Shown: positions 35,129-43,214, numbered from the stretch's first letter. The stretch: 48,380 bases of DNA from a bacterium (GCA_017482685.1 JAFUMP010000025.1:1-48380); one strand, 5' to 3'. Program-made: numbers and translations. Notes: generated from the sequence alone by a model not told the origin.

Positions 35129-36901
35129 ATGGAAAAGAACAACGAAACTTTGAGCGTGCTTCGTCACTCTTGCTCACACATCATGGCACAAGCTGTACAG
35201 AAATTGTTTCCACAAGCAAAGTTAGCTATCGGACCATCAACTGACAGCGGTTTTTACTATGATTTTGACTTAACTGATGGTTATGCGTTTACACAAGATG
35301 ACCTTGTTAAAATCGAAGAAGAAATGAAAAACATTATTAAACAAAATTTAACTTTTGAAAAATATTTTGTTGAAGATGTTGACGCAAAGATTGCTGAATT
35401 CAAAGCAGAAGGCGAAATTTACAAAGCAGAATTATTGGAAGAACACAGAAACGACAATCCTACTTTGTATCTAACAAAAGACAAAGACGGAAACGTTTTA
35501 TTCAATGACCTATGTGCAGGTCCGCATATTCCAAACACTTCTTACATTAAAGGTAACGCAATTAAGCTTTTGAAAGTTGCAGGAGCTTACTGGCGTGGTA
35601 ATGAAAAGAACAAAATGCTTCAAAGAATTTATGCGACTGCTTATTGGAATAAAGAAGATTTACAAGCATATCTTACTTTTATAGAAGAAGCTGAAAAACG
35701 TGATCATAGAAAACTTGGTACACAATTAGACTTGTTCTCAACTCGTGAAGAAGTTGGTGGTGGTCTTGTTCTATGGCATCCAAATTTAGCTGTAGTAAGA
35801 GAAGAAATCGAAAACTATTGGAGAAGTGAACACCGCAAACGCGGCTATGTAACAGTTCATACTCCACAAATCGCTAAATCAAAATTATGGGAAATTTCAG
35901 GTCACATGGATCACTACAAAGAAAACATGTTCTTTGTTCAAAAAGACGAAGATTCTGATGAACAATTTGTAGTAAAACCTATGAACTGTCCGTTCCATAT
36001 TATGATTTATCAAGCAAATAGATATTCTTACCGTTCATTACCATTAAGAATGGCTGAATTAGGAACAGTTTACAGAAAAGAAAAATCGGGAGCTTTAGCT
36101 GGTTTAACTCGTGTTCAAGGCTTCACTCAAGACGATGCTCATATTTTCTGTACACCTGAACAATTAGTAGACGAAATTAATGAAATCATTGATTTCGTAG
36201 CTGATACAATGGCAATCTTTAAAATGGATTTTGAAGTTGAATTATCAACTCGTCCTGAAAGCTACGTTGGTGAGCTTGAAAACTGGGAAAAAGCTGAAGC
36301 AGGATTGCAAGAAGCTATGAACAGACGTGGTATGAAATATGAAATCAACGAAGGCGACGGCGCATTTTATGGTCCAAAAATCGACTTTAAAGTTAAAGAC
36401 GCTTTGGGTAGAACTTGGCAATGTGCTACAATTCAACTTGATTTCAACTTACCTGCAAGATTTGATATCAAATATCAAGATAAAGATGGTTCAATGAAGA
36501 CTCCTATTATGCTTCATAGAGTTATTTTCGGATCAATGGAAAGATTCCATGGTATCTTGATTGAACATTATGCAGGTGCTTTCCCTACTTGGTTAGCTCC
36601 AACTCAAGTTGCGATTGTTCCTATTTCTAACGAAAAACACGCAGACTTTGCAGAAGCTGTTTACAAAAAACTTCGTGCTGAAGGAATTAGAGTAAAACTT
36701 GATGATAGATCTGAATCAATGAATTACAAAATAAGAGAATCGCTTCAAGACAAGAAAATTCCTTATGTTTGTGTAATCGGAGATAAAGAAATTGAAGCAA
36801 ACTCCGTTGCTGTTCGTAAACGTGGCGTTGGTCAAGTTGGAACAGTTAATGTTGATGAGTTTGTTCAAAATATCTTGAAGGAAATTAAAGAACGAGCATA
36901 G
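35129..36901 (+). CDS. thrS: Threonyl-tRNA synthetase lacking the TGS domain
   Basis: 590 aa class II synthetase. The frame begins almost at the editing (N2) domain: LRHSCSHIMAQAVQKLFPQA (HxxxH zinc/editing residues) and LCAGPHIPNTSYIKG, with the active-site residues in MNCPFHIMIY, YRKEKSGALAGLTRVQGFTQ and IMLHRVIFGSMERF. The usual N-terminal TGS domain is absent, as in cyanobacterial ThrS. I chose the ATG at 35129. An in-frame ATG at 35066 would start inside the structured leader without a ribosome site. The leader may control translation. Confidence 0.95.
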   Translation: MEKNNETLSVLRHSCSHIMAQAVQKLFPQAKLAIGPSTDSGFYYDFDLTDGYAFTQDDLVKIEEEMKNIIKQNLTFEKYFVEDVDAKIAEFKAEGEIYKAELLEEHRNDNPTLYLTKDKDGNVLFNDLCAGPHIPNTSYIKGNAIKLLKVAGAYWRGNEKNKMLQRIYATAYWNKEDLQAYLTFIEEAEKRDHRKLGTQLDLFSTREEVGGGLVLWHPNLAVVREEIENYWRSEHRKRGYVTVHTPQIAKSKLWEISGHMDHYKENMFFVQKDEDSDEQFVVKPMNCPFHIMIYQANRYSYRSLPLRMAELGTVYRKEKSGALAGLTRVQGFTQDDAHIFCTPEQLVDEINEIIDFVADTMAIFKMDFEVELSTRPESYVGELENWEKAEAGLQEAMNRRGMKYEINEGDGAFYGPKIDFKVKDALGRTWQCATIQLDFNLPARFDIKYQDKDGSMKTPIMLHRVIFGSMERFHGILIEHYAGAFPTWLAPTQVAIVPISNEKHADFAEAVYKKLRAEGIRVKLDDRSESMNYKIRESLQDKKIPYVCVIGDKEIEANSVAVRKRGVGQVGTVNVDEFVQNILKEIKERA

Positions 36902-36954
36902 GGGTAAATGTATTTGAGAGATTAATCCAAATACAAAACCTTGATTTATTCTTA

Positions 36955-36983
36955 GTGGCGGGTTGCAGAATGCAACCCGCCAC
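36955..36983. terminator. Bidirectional terminator between thrS and ispE
   Basis: GTGGCGGGTTGCA (36955-36967), loop GAA, TGCAACCCGCCAC (36971-36983). Perfect 13-bp GC-rich stem between converging genes, without a strong T-run. Confidence 0.7.
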
Positions 36984-37004
36984 ATTGTATGTCAAAATTT
37001 TATA

Positions 37005-37859
37005 TTAAGCCTCAGCTAATCCAACTCCATCACTAATAAATTTTAGGTTGTTTATCATAAAGTAATTATTATCTAAATTAAATTCTTTTAAGTTTTCTAA
37101 AACAAAATAAGTCGATCCTGATCCTGACATTATTGATTGTGGATAAGTTGATTTAATCTTTTGTAGTTCTTTGTAATCGTCAAAAACTGCATATTCTAAA
37201 TCATTATACAAATATGGATTTATATCATCTCCATCTAAAATCGCAATTAACATTTTTTCAGTCATGTTATTTTGTGGTTTATATTCTTTTAATGAATATT
37301 TTTTATAAGCTTCACCTGCTGAAATTCCTAATTTTTTAGGTTTGATTAAGGTTAAAGCTGATTCAGCTGGTGGAAGTTGTTTTGTTATTTCGCCTCTTGA
37401 AGTTGCAAGTATTGTGCCACCATTCAAACACACATTCAAATCAGATCCTAATTGGGCACAAAGTTCATTTAATTCTGTATCATTAAATTTTTCTAATAAA
37501 TAATTCAATCCCCAAATTGTTCCTGCTGCGTCTGTGCTTCCGCCAGCTAGACCAGCTGCAATAGGAATATTTTTTTCTATGTGGATATTAATTTCAAGGT
37601 TATTAATACAAGCTTTCTCTAAATATAATTTTGCGGCTTTATATACGAGATTTTTTTCATCATAAGGTATTTCATTGCTCGTACCTGATAAATTAATTTG
37701 TAAATTGGTAGATTCTTTAGTAGAAATTGTTAAATAGTCGTACAAATTTATCATTTGCATAATACTTTTGATATTATGAAAACCATCTTCTCTTTTATTT
37801 ACCATTTCTAAAGTTAAATTAACTTTGGCTGGGCATTTAATTTTTATACTGTTTTTCAT
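37005..37859 (-). CDS. ispE: 4-diphosphocytidyl-2-C-methyl-D-erythritol kinase
   Basis: 284 aa GHMP kinase of the MEP isoprenoid pathway, phosphorylating CDP-methylerythritol. The N-terminal KCPAKVNLTLEMVNKREDGFHN, the ATP-binding PIAAGLAGGSTDAAGT, LGSDLNVCLNGG and the C-terminal MSGSGSTYFVLE are diagnostic. No Shine-Dalgarno is seen. TAGAAT lies 6 nt before the ATG, so this gene too might be leaderless, but less convincingly than others. Single gene. Confidence 0.96.
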   Translation of the reverse strand: MKNSIKIKCPAKVNLTLEMVNKREDGFHNIKSIMQMINLYDYLTISTKESTNLQINLSGTSNEIPYDEKNLVYKAAKLYLEKACINNLEINIHIEKNIPIAAGLAGGSTDAAGTIWGLNYLLEKFNDTELNELCAQLGSDLNVCLNGGTILATSRGEITKQLPPAESALTLIKPKKLGISAGEAYKKYSLKEYKPQNNMTEKMLIAILDGDDINPYLYNDLEYAVFDDYKELQKIKSTYPQSIMSGSGSTYFVLENLKEFNLDNNYFMINNLKFISDGVGLAEA

Positions 37860-37909
37860 ACACTAATTCTATCATAAAAATCATTCTCAAGGATTACTTC
37901 TCCAGTAGA

Positions 37910-37938
37910 TTTAAAAAGGTTGAAATATAGTTTATTAT
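37910..37938 (+). promoter_or_regulatory. Promoter of the putative 37945-38094 RNA
   Basis: TTTAAA (37910-37915), 17-bp spacer, TATTAT (37933-37938). The predicted start coincides with the first base of the closing stem of the RNA. Confidence 0.5.
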
Positions 37939-37944
37939 TAAAGT

Positions 37945-38094
37945 GTAAGTCGGGGACGCTGATGTATTGTCGCTTTCGACGCTGTATGAAAATATTTGGC
38001 ATTGTGTGTGTGTTCGACTTACTTCTTAAAACTCAAATTTATCTTTTCATAATTTAACCAACTCTCTTTGTCTCTCTTCCAAAGGGAGTTTTTT
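37945..38094 (+). ncRNA. Putative small structured RNA of about 150 nt
   Basis: Within a 341-bp gene-free stretch, GTAAGTCG (37945-37952) pairs perfectly with CGACTTAC (38015-38022). Inside it TGTCG / CGACG form a hairpin with a CTTT loop (37968-37981). About 40 nt later a terminator follows: AACTCTCTTTG (38060-38070) / CAAAGGGAGTT (38080-38090) plus six T. Promoter, closed fold and terminator make an independent RNA gene likely. No frame in it has a start with a ribosome site. I cannot match it to 6S, SRP, tmRNA or Yfr1. Identity unknown. Confidence 0.6.
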
Positions 38095-38135
38095 GTACTT
38101 AAAAATTTTGTTTTGATATGCTTTTAAATATTAAT

Positions 38136-38164
38136 TTGATAATGTTTTCGTTATTTGATATAAT
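38136..38164 (+). promoter_or_regulatory. Promoter of the PilB/GspE-like gene
   Basis: TTGATA (38136-38141), 17-bp spacer, TATAAT (38159-38164), about 36 bp before the ATG. Confidence 0.75.
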
Positions 38165-38200
38165 TAGTTTGTAAGGCTATAAAATTAAAGCTGGGGAAAG

Positions 38201-39583
38201 ATGGAGACAATAAATAATAAAACACTGGAAAAGCTAAAATATGAGCTTGTTCGAGATGGTATAGTTACTTATGAGACATTAGAAAAAGCTGAAGAGCTTG
38301 CTAATGTTCAAAATATTAACATTGGACAAGCGTTAATAAATTCTGCAATTCTAAATGAAGAAACTTTGTTAAAGTTTTTAGAATCAAAGCTTCATATTCC
38401 TTATGTAAATTTAGAGGATTATAACCCAGATCCAAAATGTTTTAATTTTGTAGCATTTGCTGATGCTAGAAGATATCGTATTATTCCTTTGTTTAAAATT
38501 GAAGATGTTTTAACGGTTGCGATGGCTGATCCTTTAGATTTGTTTGCGATTGATAAAATTATTGAAACTGCTGAATGTTCAATAGAGCCTGTTATTGCTT
38601 CTGAAAAAAGTATTATTAAAAAAATTGATGAATATTATAAAGTAGCGGATACCGTTGAAAACATTACCTTATCAAAAGGAATAGAAGATTTTAATTGGAC
38701 TGATGAATTGCATAAAGAAGATTCAGGTGAAGAACATATTCAAAGAGTTATACGCGCTATTCTTAAACAAGCAATTATTGAGGATATTCATGAATTGAAT
38801 CTTGAACAAGTAGAAGAAGGTCTAAAAGTTGTATTCAAAAAAAATGGAGAAATTTTTGATAGAGGCATTTTGCCAGCTATTTTAAACGCTTCTTTTGTAT
38901 CAAAACTAAAAACCTTATCGAATCTTGATCCGTCTGTATGTGAAATTCCTCAACTCGGTAAGCTCTGTTTTAAAGTAGAAGAGATCATTCTAATCGCTTC
39001 GGTTTCGTCTTTCCCTACAATTATGGGTGAGAGGATTTCTTTGAAAATATATAAACCACCGTTGGCTTTAGATAAAATTATTCCAGATGAAAAACAACGT
39101 GAAATTCTTTTAAATTCTGTAGAAAAACCAGGTATTATATTGGTTTGTGGGTCGCCATTAAGTGGAAAAACGCACATCATATATTCATTATTAATGGAAA
39201 CTTGTGAGTTGAATAAAAATATTATGACAATAGAATCTATTGCAAAATATGATTTAAAGCATGTTAATCAATGTGAATTAAATGAAAATATTGGTTTTAA
39301 CATGGACAAAGCTCTTCGATTCGTAGAATTTCAGTCCCCTGATGTTATTTATTTAGAAGGAATTAAGACGAGAGAAGCTTTCGAGTTTTTATCAGAATTG
39401 TTTTATAATGATAAAACTATTATTACAGAATTTATGGCAAATAACATGACTGATTTAAGACAAAAGCTTGCTTTTGATGATTTCCAATCATTTAAATCGT
39501 TAATTTCTTGTCTTGTATTTATTCATTCAAGAGAAAGTATTGAAGTTTTTGATAAATCAACTTTGCAAAAATATTTAGCTTAA
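38201..39583 (+). CDS. Degenerate PilB/GspE-like secretion ATPase
   Basis: 460 aa, shorter than the usual ~560. The N-terminal MshEN/GspE_N domain (LINSAILNEETLLKFLESKL, then RRYRIIPLFKIEDVLTVAMA) is well kept. The ATPase part is altered. The Walker A is CGSPLSGKT (~317). The Asp box reads TIESIAKY instead of IEDPVEY. The Walker B region is DVIYLEGIKTREA instead of a VGEIRD-type motif. The HTND-type histidine box and the zinc CxxC are missing. Nucleotide binding may survive but hydrolysis is doubtful, so a regulatory partner of a true PilB is likely. GGGGAAAG precedes the ATG. Stop codons interlock with convergent yraN. Confidence 0.85.
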   Translation: METINNKTLEKLKYELVRDGIVTYETLEKAEELANVQNINIGQALINSAILNEETLLKFLESKLHIPYVNLEDYNPDPKCFNFVAFADARRYRIIPLFKIEDVLTVAMADPLDLFAIDKIIETAECSIEPVIASEKSIIKKIDEYYKVADTVENITLSKGIEDFNWTDELHKEDSGEEHIQRVIRAILKQAIIEDIHELNLEQVEEGLKVVFKKNGEIFDRGILPAILNASFVSKLKTLSNLDPSVCEIPQLGKLCFKVEEIILIASVSSFPTIMGERISLKIYKPPLALDKIIPDEKQREILLNSVEKPGIILVCGSPLSGKTHIIYSLLMETCELNKNIMTIESIAKYDLKHVNQCELNENIGFNMDKALRFVEFQSPDVIYLEGIKTREAFEFLSELFYNDKTIITEFMANNMTDLRQKLAFDDFQSFKSLISCLVFIHSRESIEVFDKSTLQKYLA

Positions 39584-39924
39584 ATGTTTTTTAAATGATT
39601 AATGTCTAGTTTTGGCTCAAGTAGGATAGATATTGCATCAATTCTGTATTTTTTGCAGTTTGGATTTTCTTGTATGTATAAAAAAATCCCCTTTTTTATA
39701 TTTTGGTATTTTGATTTTGTAATAGCTTCTAATGGACTTCCACATATCATAGTCCGACGAGTTTTCACTTCGCAAAAAATATAAGTATCTTTGTCTTTTG
39801 CGATTATATCTATTTCACAATAACGTGAGAATCTTCTGTTTGTTTCAATAATTTTATAACCTTGTTTGGTTAAATACTCTACCGCTAGTTTCTCACCTTG
39901 TTTACCAGTTGTTATGTTGTTCAT
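39580..39924 (-). CDS. yraN: YraN family (UPF0102) nuclease-fold protein
   Basis: 114 aa, the usual length. The start GKQGEKLAVEYLTKQGYKII, the middle NRRFSRYCEIDIIAKDKDTY and FCEVKTRR hold the E-x-D...E-V-K residues of this PD-(D/E)XK-like, Holliday-junction-resolvase-type family. Its precise role is unknown, and DNA processing or uptake has been proposed. It is the last gene of a leftward group of three (M48-like, 185-aa, yraN), 4 bp after the previous stop. Its stop codon overlaps that of the convergent PilB-like gene. Confidence 0.93.
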   Translation of the reverse strand: MNNITTGKQGEKLAVEYLTKQGYKIIETNRRFSRYCEIDIIAKDKDTYIFCEVKTRRTMICGSPLEAITKSKYQNIKKGIFLYIQENPNCKKYRIDAISILLEPKLDINHLKNI

Positions 39925-39928
39925 TGGT

Positions 39929-40486
39929 TTATTTCCATTCTGGATAATAATAAATTGTAATTCTATTTTTAATTTTTAATTTAGCGTGACCACCCATAAT
40001 GAGATTCGTTAGTGAACCACTTGGAGGTAAAATTGTGAGTGCCCATTTAAGCGGATACACTATAAGACTTCTGTCTTGTCCAGTAATCTCGTATTCAGAA
40101 GAAAACTGACCTTTTATTATTTTGTTTGGTTTGAAATCACTAAATATTATACTAGCAGGAATCCCATTCATGCCAGGAGTAATAATTGCGGAAATTTTTG
40201 ATTCAAATTCTTCACCACGTTTGAAAATTAATTTATTATTATATAAAACATCTTTTGAAACTCTAAAATGAATTATTTGTCCTTCAAAAACATCTTTTTC
40301 TGATTTTATTGGCTCTGTAACTTTAAGTATGATTGGGATTTTTGTAGTTGATTCAAAATTATAATTTTGATAAGTTTCTACGGGTTTAATATTTTTATCA
40401 AGTTCTAATGCGCATTCATCTTGTACGCTAAAAGCAGAACAAGATGAAAAAAGAATAAATAATAATAGGTAAAAAAACTTATTCAT
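39929..40486 (-). CDS. Exported protein, possible lipoprotein, unknown function
   Basis: 185 aa. The hydrophobic start MNKFFYLLLFILFSSCSAFS may be a signal peptide, with an imperfect lipobox (FSSC). The mature part is beta-rich with IPIILKVTEPIKSEKDVFEG and YNNKLIFKRGEEFESKISAI, in the style of a periplasmic or outer-membrane-facing protein. No family recognised. It overlaps the upstream M48-like gene by 8 bp and is followed 4 bp later by yraN, so it is the middle gene of a tight operon. Confidence 0.7.
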   Translation of the reverse strand: MNKFFYLLLFILFSSCSAFSVQDECALELDKNIKPVETYQNYNFESTTKIPIILKVTEPIKSEKDVFEGQIIHFRVSKDVLYNNKLIFKRGEEFESKISAIITPGMNGIPASIIFSDFKPNKIIKGQFSSEYEITGQDRSLIVYPLKWALTILPPSGSLTNLIMGGHAKLKIKNRITIYYYPEWK

Positions 40487-41168
40487 AATCTAAATCTCTT
40501 GTGTTTTTAGGATTTTTTGATTTTTCAACAACTTTTTGACGATTTTCTAAAGATGTTAAAAGAAAATTTTGGTAGTATTCGTTGTTTAAATATGTATTAT
40601 TTATGAGAAAACTAGGATATTGTGTATAAATTTTTTCATAAATATAGGCTAATCTTTTTGAAGTTAAATTTGAACCTGAAATCATATCTTGTCTTGCTTG
40701 AGGACAAGTTTTATGAATATAAGTAATTAAACCCAAGGGATTATATCCAGCTTTAACCATATAATCAACAGCGAGTTTGTCAAATAATAATTCATATTTT
40801 TTCGGAGCTGCTTTTATTTTTACAGAACTAAGCCATCCTGTTCCGCCTTTATAAGAACGAATAGCAGCTGGAATCTCTCGTGAAATATATGCTGCTAATT
40901 CATCATCAGATTCTATTTGTCTATAAGCATCACCATATATAATAACTTGGCGTTTTGTGAGTGTTTTATCTGCTTTTAGAAGATTTTTTTTGCCATTTTC
41001 GTCGTATACAAACGTAACTCTTTTTTCAAATTTATTAGAGTTTAAAATCTTCATGCCCGTGTTATTTATTTTTGTATAGATTGCGTTTTCTTTAACAAGT
41101 TTTGCATCATTTGCGTAAACAACATTTGTCGCTAATAAAATAAGCGTTATTAATAAAACTTTTTTCAT
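40479..41168 (-). CDS. Exported M48-like protein with lost zinc motif
   Basis: 229 aa. A signal peptide (MKKVLLITLILLATNVVYA) is followed by a domain that follows the M48 peptidase plan. RQVIIYGDAYRQIESDDELA stands where M48 enzymes have the strand before the active helix. The expected HExxH is replaced by R97-E-I-P-A101 (AAYISREIPAAIR). Downstream, LLFDKLAVDYMVKAGYNPLG matches the E..AD..g...AGYdP helix with the zinc glutamate changed. It is therefore probably a non-catalytic relative, perhaps a scaffold. First gene of a three-gene operon with overlapping reading frames. Confidence 0.7.
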   Translation of the reverse strand: MKKVLLITLILLATNVVYANDAKLVKENAIYTKINNTGMKILNSNKFEKRVTFVYDENGKKNLLKADKTLTKRQVIIYGDAYRQIESDDELAAYISREIPAAIRSYKGGTGWLSSVKIKAAPKKYELLFDKLAVDYMVKAGYNPLGLITYIHKTCPQARQDMISGSNLTSKRLAYIYEKIYTQYPSFLINNTYLNNEYYQNFLLTSLENRQKVVEKSKNPKNTRDLDYE

Positions 41169-41245
41169 ACTTATAAATCTCTTTCAAACTATATTTTAAC
41201 ATATATTTTAATAAGCTAAAATCCTATATCGTGACTATATTTTAT

Positions 41246-41863
41246 TTATAGTCCACCATACATTTTAGAAAGAGACTCTTTTGACTCTGGAGGTAAGTAC
41301 ATTTTATTAGGATTATTCCACCAAAATCCATTCATATTTTTTAACCCTAATCTATGATAAAACTTTTCAGAATCACCATTTTTAAAAATTAATTCTATAT
41401 TTCCGTTACAGCGAGCTTCATTACTTCTTTTTAATGCAATTTGCATTAGTCTTGTACCAATGCTTTTATATTCTTCTAAACCCTTAGTATAATAAGGGGT
41501 TCTTGGATTAGAAAAGTTTCTTAATGTATCAACAAAAACATGGCTTGGATCTTGTGAATACTCAAGCTTGTCATAATCTAAAATTTTTTTAATTTTTAAC
41601 TCAATTAGACCGATAGTTTGTTCTAAGTCATCTCTTAAAAGGTATATTTCGCTTAATGGATTAGCATTTTTAAACACATTCAAAAATGCTTCTTTTCCAT
41701 TTGCATTCATCACACGAACTTTACCAATTAAACCGTTTGGCATCATTCCAATATTGCAATGCGTAAGAGTTTCAACTGGTGTTATAGCTTTAAAAGTAGG
41801 CTTTGTTGAAACATTTTGCTTTATATTTGAATAATATTGATATGGGGTTGTATATATTTTCAT
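41246..41863 (-). CDS. GNAT-like acetyltransferase with N-terminal F-x-A motif
   Basis: 205 aa. The C-terminal half carries the GNAT pattern: YKSIGTRLMQIALKRSNEAR is the acetyl-CoA-binding loop and helix, and SEKFYHRLGLKN is the typical closing motif. The N-terminal 30 residues (NVSTKPTFKAITPVETLTHC) include a TFKA element like the F-x-G tags of other proteins here. The acceptor substrate is unknown. Separate gene on the minus strand between the Crp/Fnr gene and the M48-like operon. Confidence 0.75.
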   Translation of the reverse strand: MKIYTTPYQYYSNIKQNVSTKPTFKAITPVETLTHCNIGMMPNGLIGKVRVMNANGKEAFLNVFKNANPLSEIYLLRDDLEQTIGLIELKIKKILDYDKLEYSQDPSHVFVDTLRNFSNPRTPYYTKGLEEYKSIGTRLMQIALKRSNEARCNGNIELIFKNGDSEKFYHRLGLKNMNGFWWNNPNKMYLPPESKESLSKMYGGL

Positions 41864-41899
41864 ACTATATATAAACCCTGTAAAAATATTTTTTGCGCT

Positions 41900-42565
41900 C
41901 TAAATATTTTTAAGCATGAATTTATTTTTTTCAAACTTAATCAAACCATCTTTTTGCATCTTTGATAATTCAAAACTCATTGCTGAACGATCAATATTCA
42001 AATAATCAGCTAAATCTTGACGATTGAATGGAATTTCAAAAATATTACTCTTATTTCTTCTAGCTTCGTTAGAAAAGTAAGTTAAAAGCTTTTCTCTAAT
42101 TGTTTTTTGAGAAATATTTTCAATTTTTTGAAGAAGCTCAATATTTTCTTTAGAAAGAATTTCAAAAAGATTATTTATTAAAAGCCTATGCTTGCTACAA
42201 GCATTTTGACACATTGATGTACATTTTTGATAGCTTAATAAAAGTAATTTAGCTTTTCCAACAGACACGGCATCAATGCTGGATTCAATATTTTTTGAAG
42301 CAACAAATGCAAGCGCAATATTATCATTCACCCCAAGTTGAGTCACAATAATTCTTCTTCCCCAATAAGAATCTTTTTCAATATTTACAGCACCTTCAAG
42401 TACCAGATAAATATTATTAATTAAATCACCTTGGCGAATAATTAATTCTCCATCATCGTAAGTTTTTATACGAGCGTTGAAACACTCAAGCATGGCTTTT
42501 AATTCTTCTTCGCTTATTCCAAAAAATACTGGAGAATTTTTTATTTGATTATAGTAATTTTGCAT
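41900..42565 (-). CDS. Crp/Fnr-family transcriptional regulator
   Basis: 221 aa. The N-terminal cyclic-nucleotide-binding-fold sensor (IYLVLEGAVNIEKDSYWGRR) is followed by the dimer helix and a C-terminal HTH_Crp domain (NRQDLADYLNIDRSAMSFEL, then KMQKDGLI). Three cysteines in CTSMCQNACSKHR (about 115-125) are spaced C-x3-C-x3-C and may bind a metal or Fe-S cluster, so it may sense redox or oxygen. A purine-rich AAGGAAGGAAAG precedes the ATG. A 16-bp palindrome before the nearby mini GrcA gene is a possible target. Confidence 0.9.
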   Translation of the reverse strand: MQNYYNQIKNSPVFFGISEEELKAMLECFNARIKTYDDGELIIRQGDLINNIYLVLEGAVNIEKDSYWGRRIIVTQLGVNDNIALAFVASKNIESSIDAVSVGKAKLLLLSYQKCTSMCQNACSKHRLLINNLFEILSKENIELLQKIENISQKTIREKLLTYFSNEARRNKSNIFEIPFNRQDLADYLNIDRSAMSFELSKMQKDGLIKFEKNKFMLKNI

Positions 42566-42592
42566 CTTTCTTTCCTTCCTTTTGTGATTTTC

Positions 42593-42669
42593 GGGATTGC
42601 TTCGTCGGTAGTAAATCTCCTCCTCGCAATAATTTTATCTGTCGTTGCGAGCGAAGCGAAGCAATCCAG
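42593..42669. repeat. Palindromic dispersed repeat pair at the 3' end of the GIY-YIG gene
   Basis: Two units in opposite orientation. The first spans 42593-42630 (GGATTGCTTCG ... CCTCGCAAT). The second spans 42641-42669 (GTCGTTGCGAGCGAAGCGAA, then GCAATCCAG). GGATTGCTTCG (42594-42604) and CGAAGCAATCC (42657-42667) form an 11-bp stem. The second unit abuts the GIY-YIG stop codon at 42670. Confidence 0.85.
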
Positions 42670-42963
42670 TTATCCAATAATCTTGTAATATAGATCTTCC
42701 CAATTAGGATTAATAGATTCAATTAATTTTAATTTATTTTTTCTGGAACCACCTTTTATCTGTTTTTCTCTAATAATAGCTGTTTCTATACTTTCATAGA
42801 CTTCATAATATCCTAATTTATCAACACCATATTGACTTGTAAAAGATTTTACAACTTTGTTTTTATGCTCATATACGCGTTTAACTAAATCAGAGGTTAC
42901 TCCTGTATAAAGAGTTCCATTTCTTCTATTGAACATTATATAAATATAACCTTTTTTCTTCAT
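42670..42963 (-). CDS. Single-domain GIY-YIG nuclease
   Basis: 97 aa, one complete GIY-YIG domain. YIYI near residue 6 stands for GIY, LYTGV near 18 stands for YIG, followed by the catalytic arginine in TSDLVKRVYEHK and the metal glutamate in REKQIKGGSRK. Small enzymes of this kind nick or cleave DNA, and the target is unknown. There is no strong ribosome site. The gene is framed by related palindromic repeats: one starts 11 bp before the ATG and another abuts the stop codon. That suggests a mobile cassette or a repeat-maintaining nuclease. Confidence 0.88.
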   Translation of the reverse strand: MKKKGYIYIMFNRRNGTLYTGVTSDLVKRVYEHKNKVVKSFTSQYGVDKLGYYEVYESIETAIIREKQIKGGSRKNKLKLIESINPNWEDLYYKIIG

Positions 42964-42974
42964 ATAATTTCTTT

Positions 42975-43016
42975 CTGGATTGCTTCGTCGGGGATAAATC
43001 CCCTCCTCGCAATGAC
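42975..43016. repeat. Palindromic dispersed repeat at the 5' end of the GIY-YIG gene
   Basis: Begins CTGGATTGCTTCG (42975-42987), has an internal GGGGAT-AA-ATCCCC hairpin (42990-43003) and ends CTCGCAATGAC. Its outer 13 bp and inner 11 bp match the units at 42593-42669. Together the arms bracket the GIY-YIG gene as inverted repeats. Confidence 0.85.
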
Positions 43017-43137
43017 AATGTGATCCACCAACACGAACCCATTTGTAATCTCATCTAATAGCGGTCTTGTGAAATTAATTCATTCTTGTAGTCTTTAGAC
43101 CAAGTAGCGACCCCTTATTGTAAAAAATGTTGGAATT

Positions 43138-43170
43138 ACAACAGACATGTTGTTAAACATAGTTTATAAT
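43138..43170 (+). promoter_or_regulatory. Promoter and palindrome upstream of the mini GrcA gene
   Basis: CAGACA (43142-43147), 17-bp spacer, TATAAT (43165-43170). The palindrome ACAACA-GACA-TGTTGT (43138-43153) covers the -35, so a regulator bound there would block the promoter. The 16-bp geometry is compatible with a Crp/Fnr-type site, but the sequence is not the classic one. Confidence 0.5.
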
Positions 43171-43214
43171 AAAAATGTAAAAAACAAAAGAACGAATAAG
43201 AAAGGATTTATAAA

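Noticed and set aside
37945..38022. tRNA gene, because of the TTCGA near the 3' end of the folded segment
   Set aside because: No acceptor/T-arm geometry, no anticodon arm and no D-loop consensus.
42593..43016. CRISPR array
   Set aside because: Repeats differ in length and orientation, are palindromic, have a gene between them, and no regular spacers exist.
43017..43130. Possible gene fragment on the minus strand running into the palindromic repeat (RPLLDEITNGFVLVDH, then VIARRGFIPDEAIQ)
   Set aside because: Only about 39 codons between stops, no start, no homology I can name, and more than one frame looks plausible. It may be repeat-associated debris, but it is not supported as a gene.
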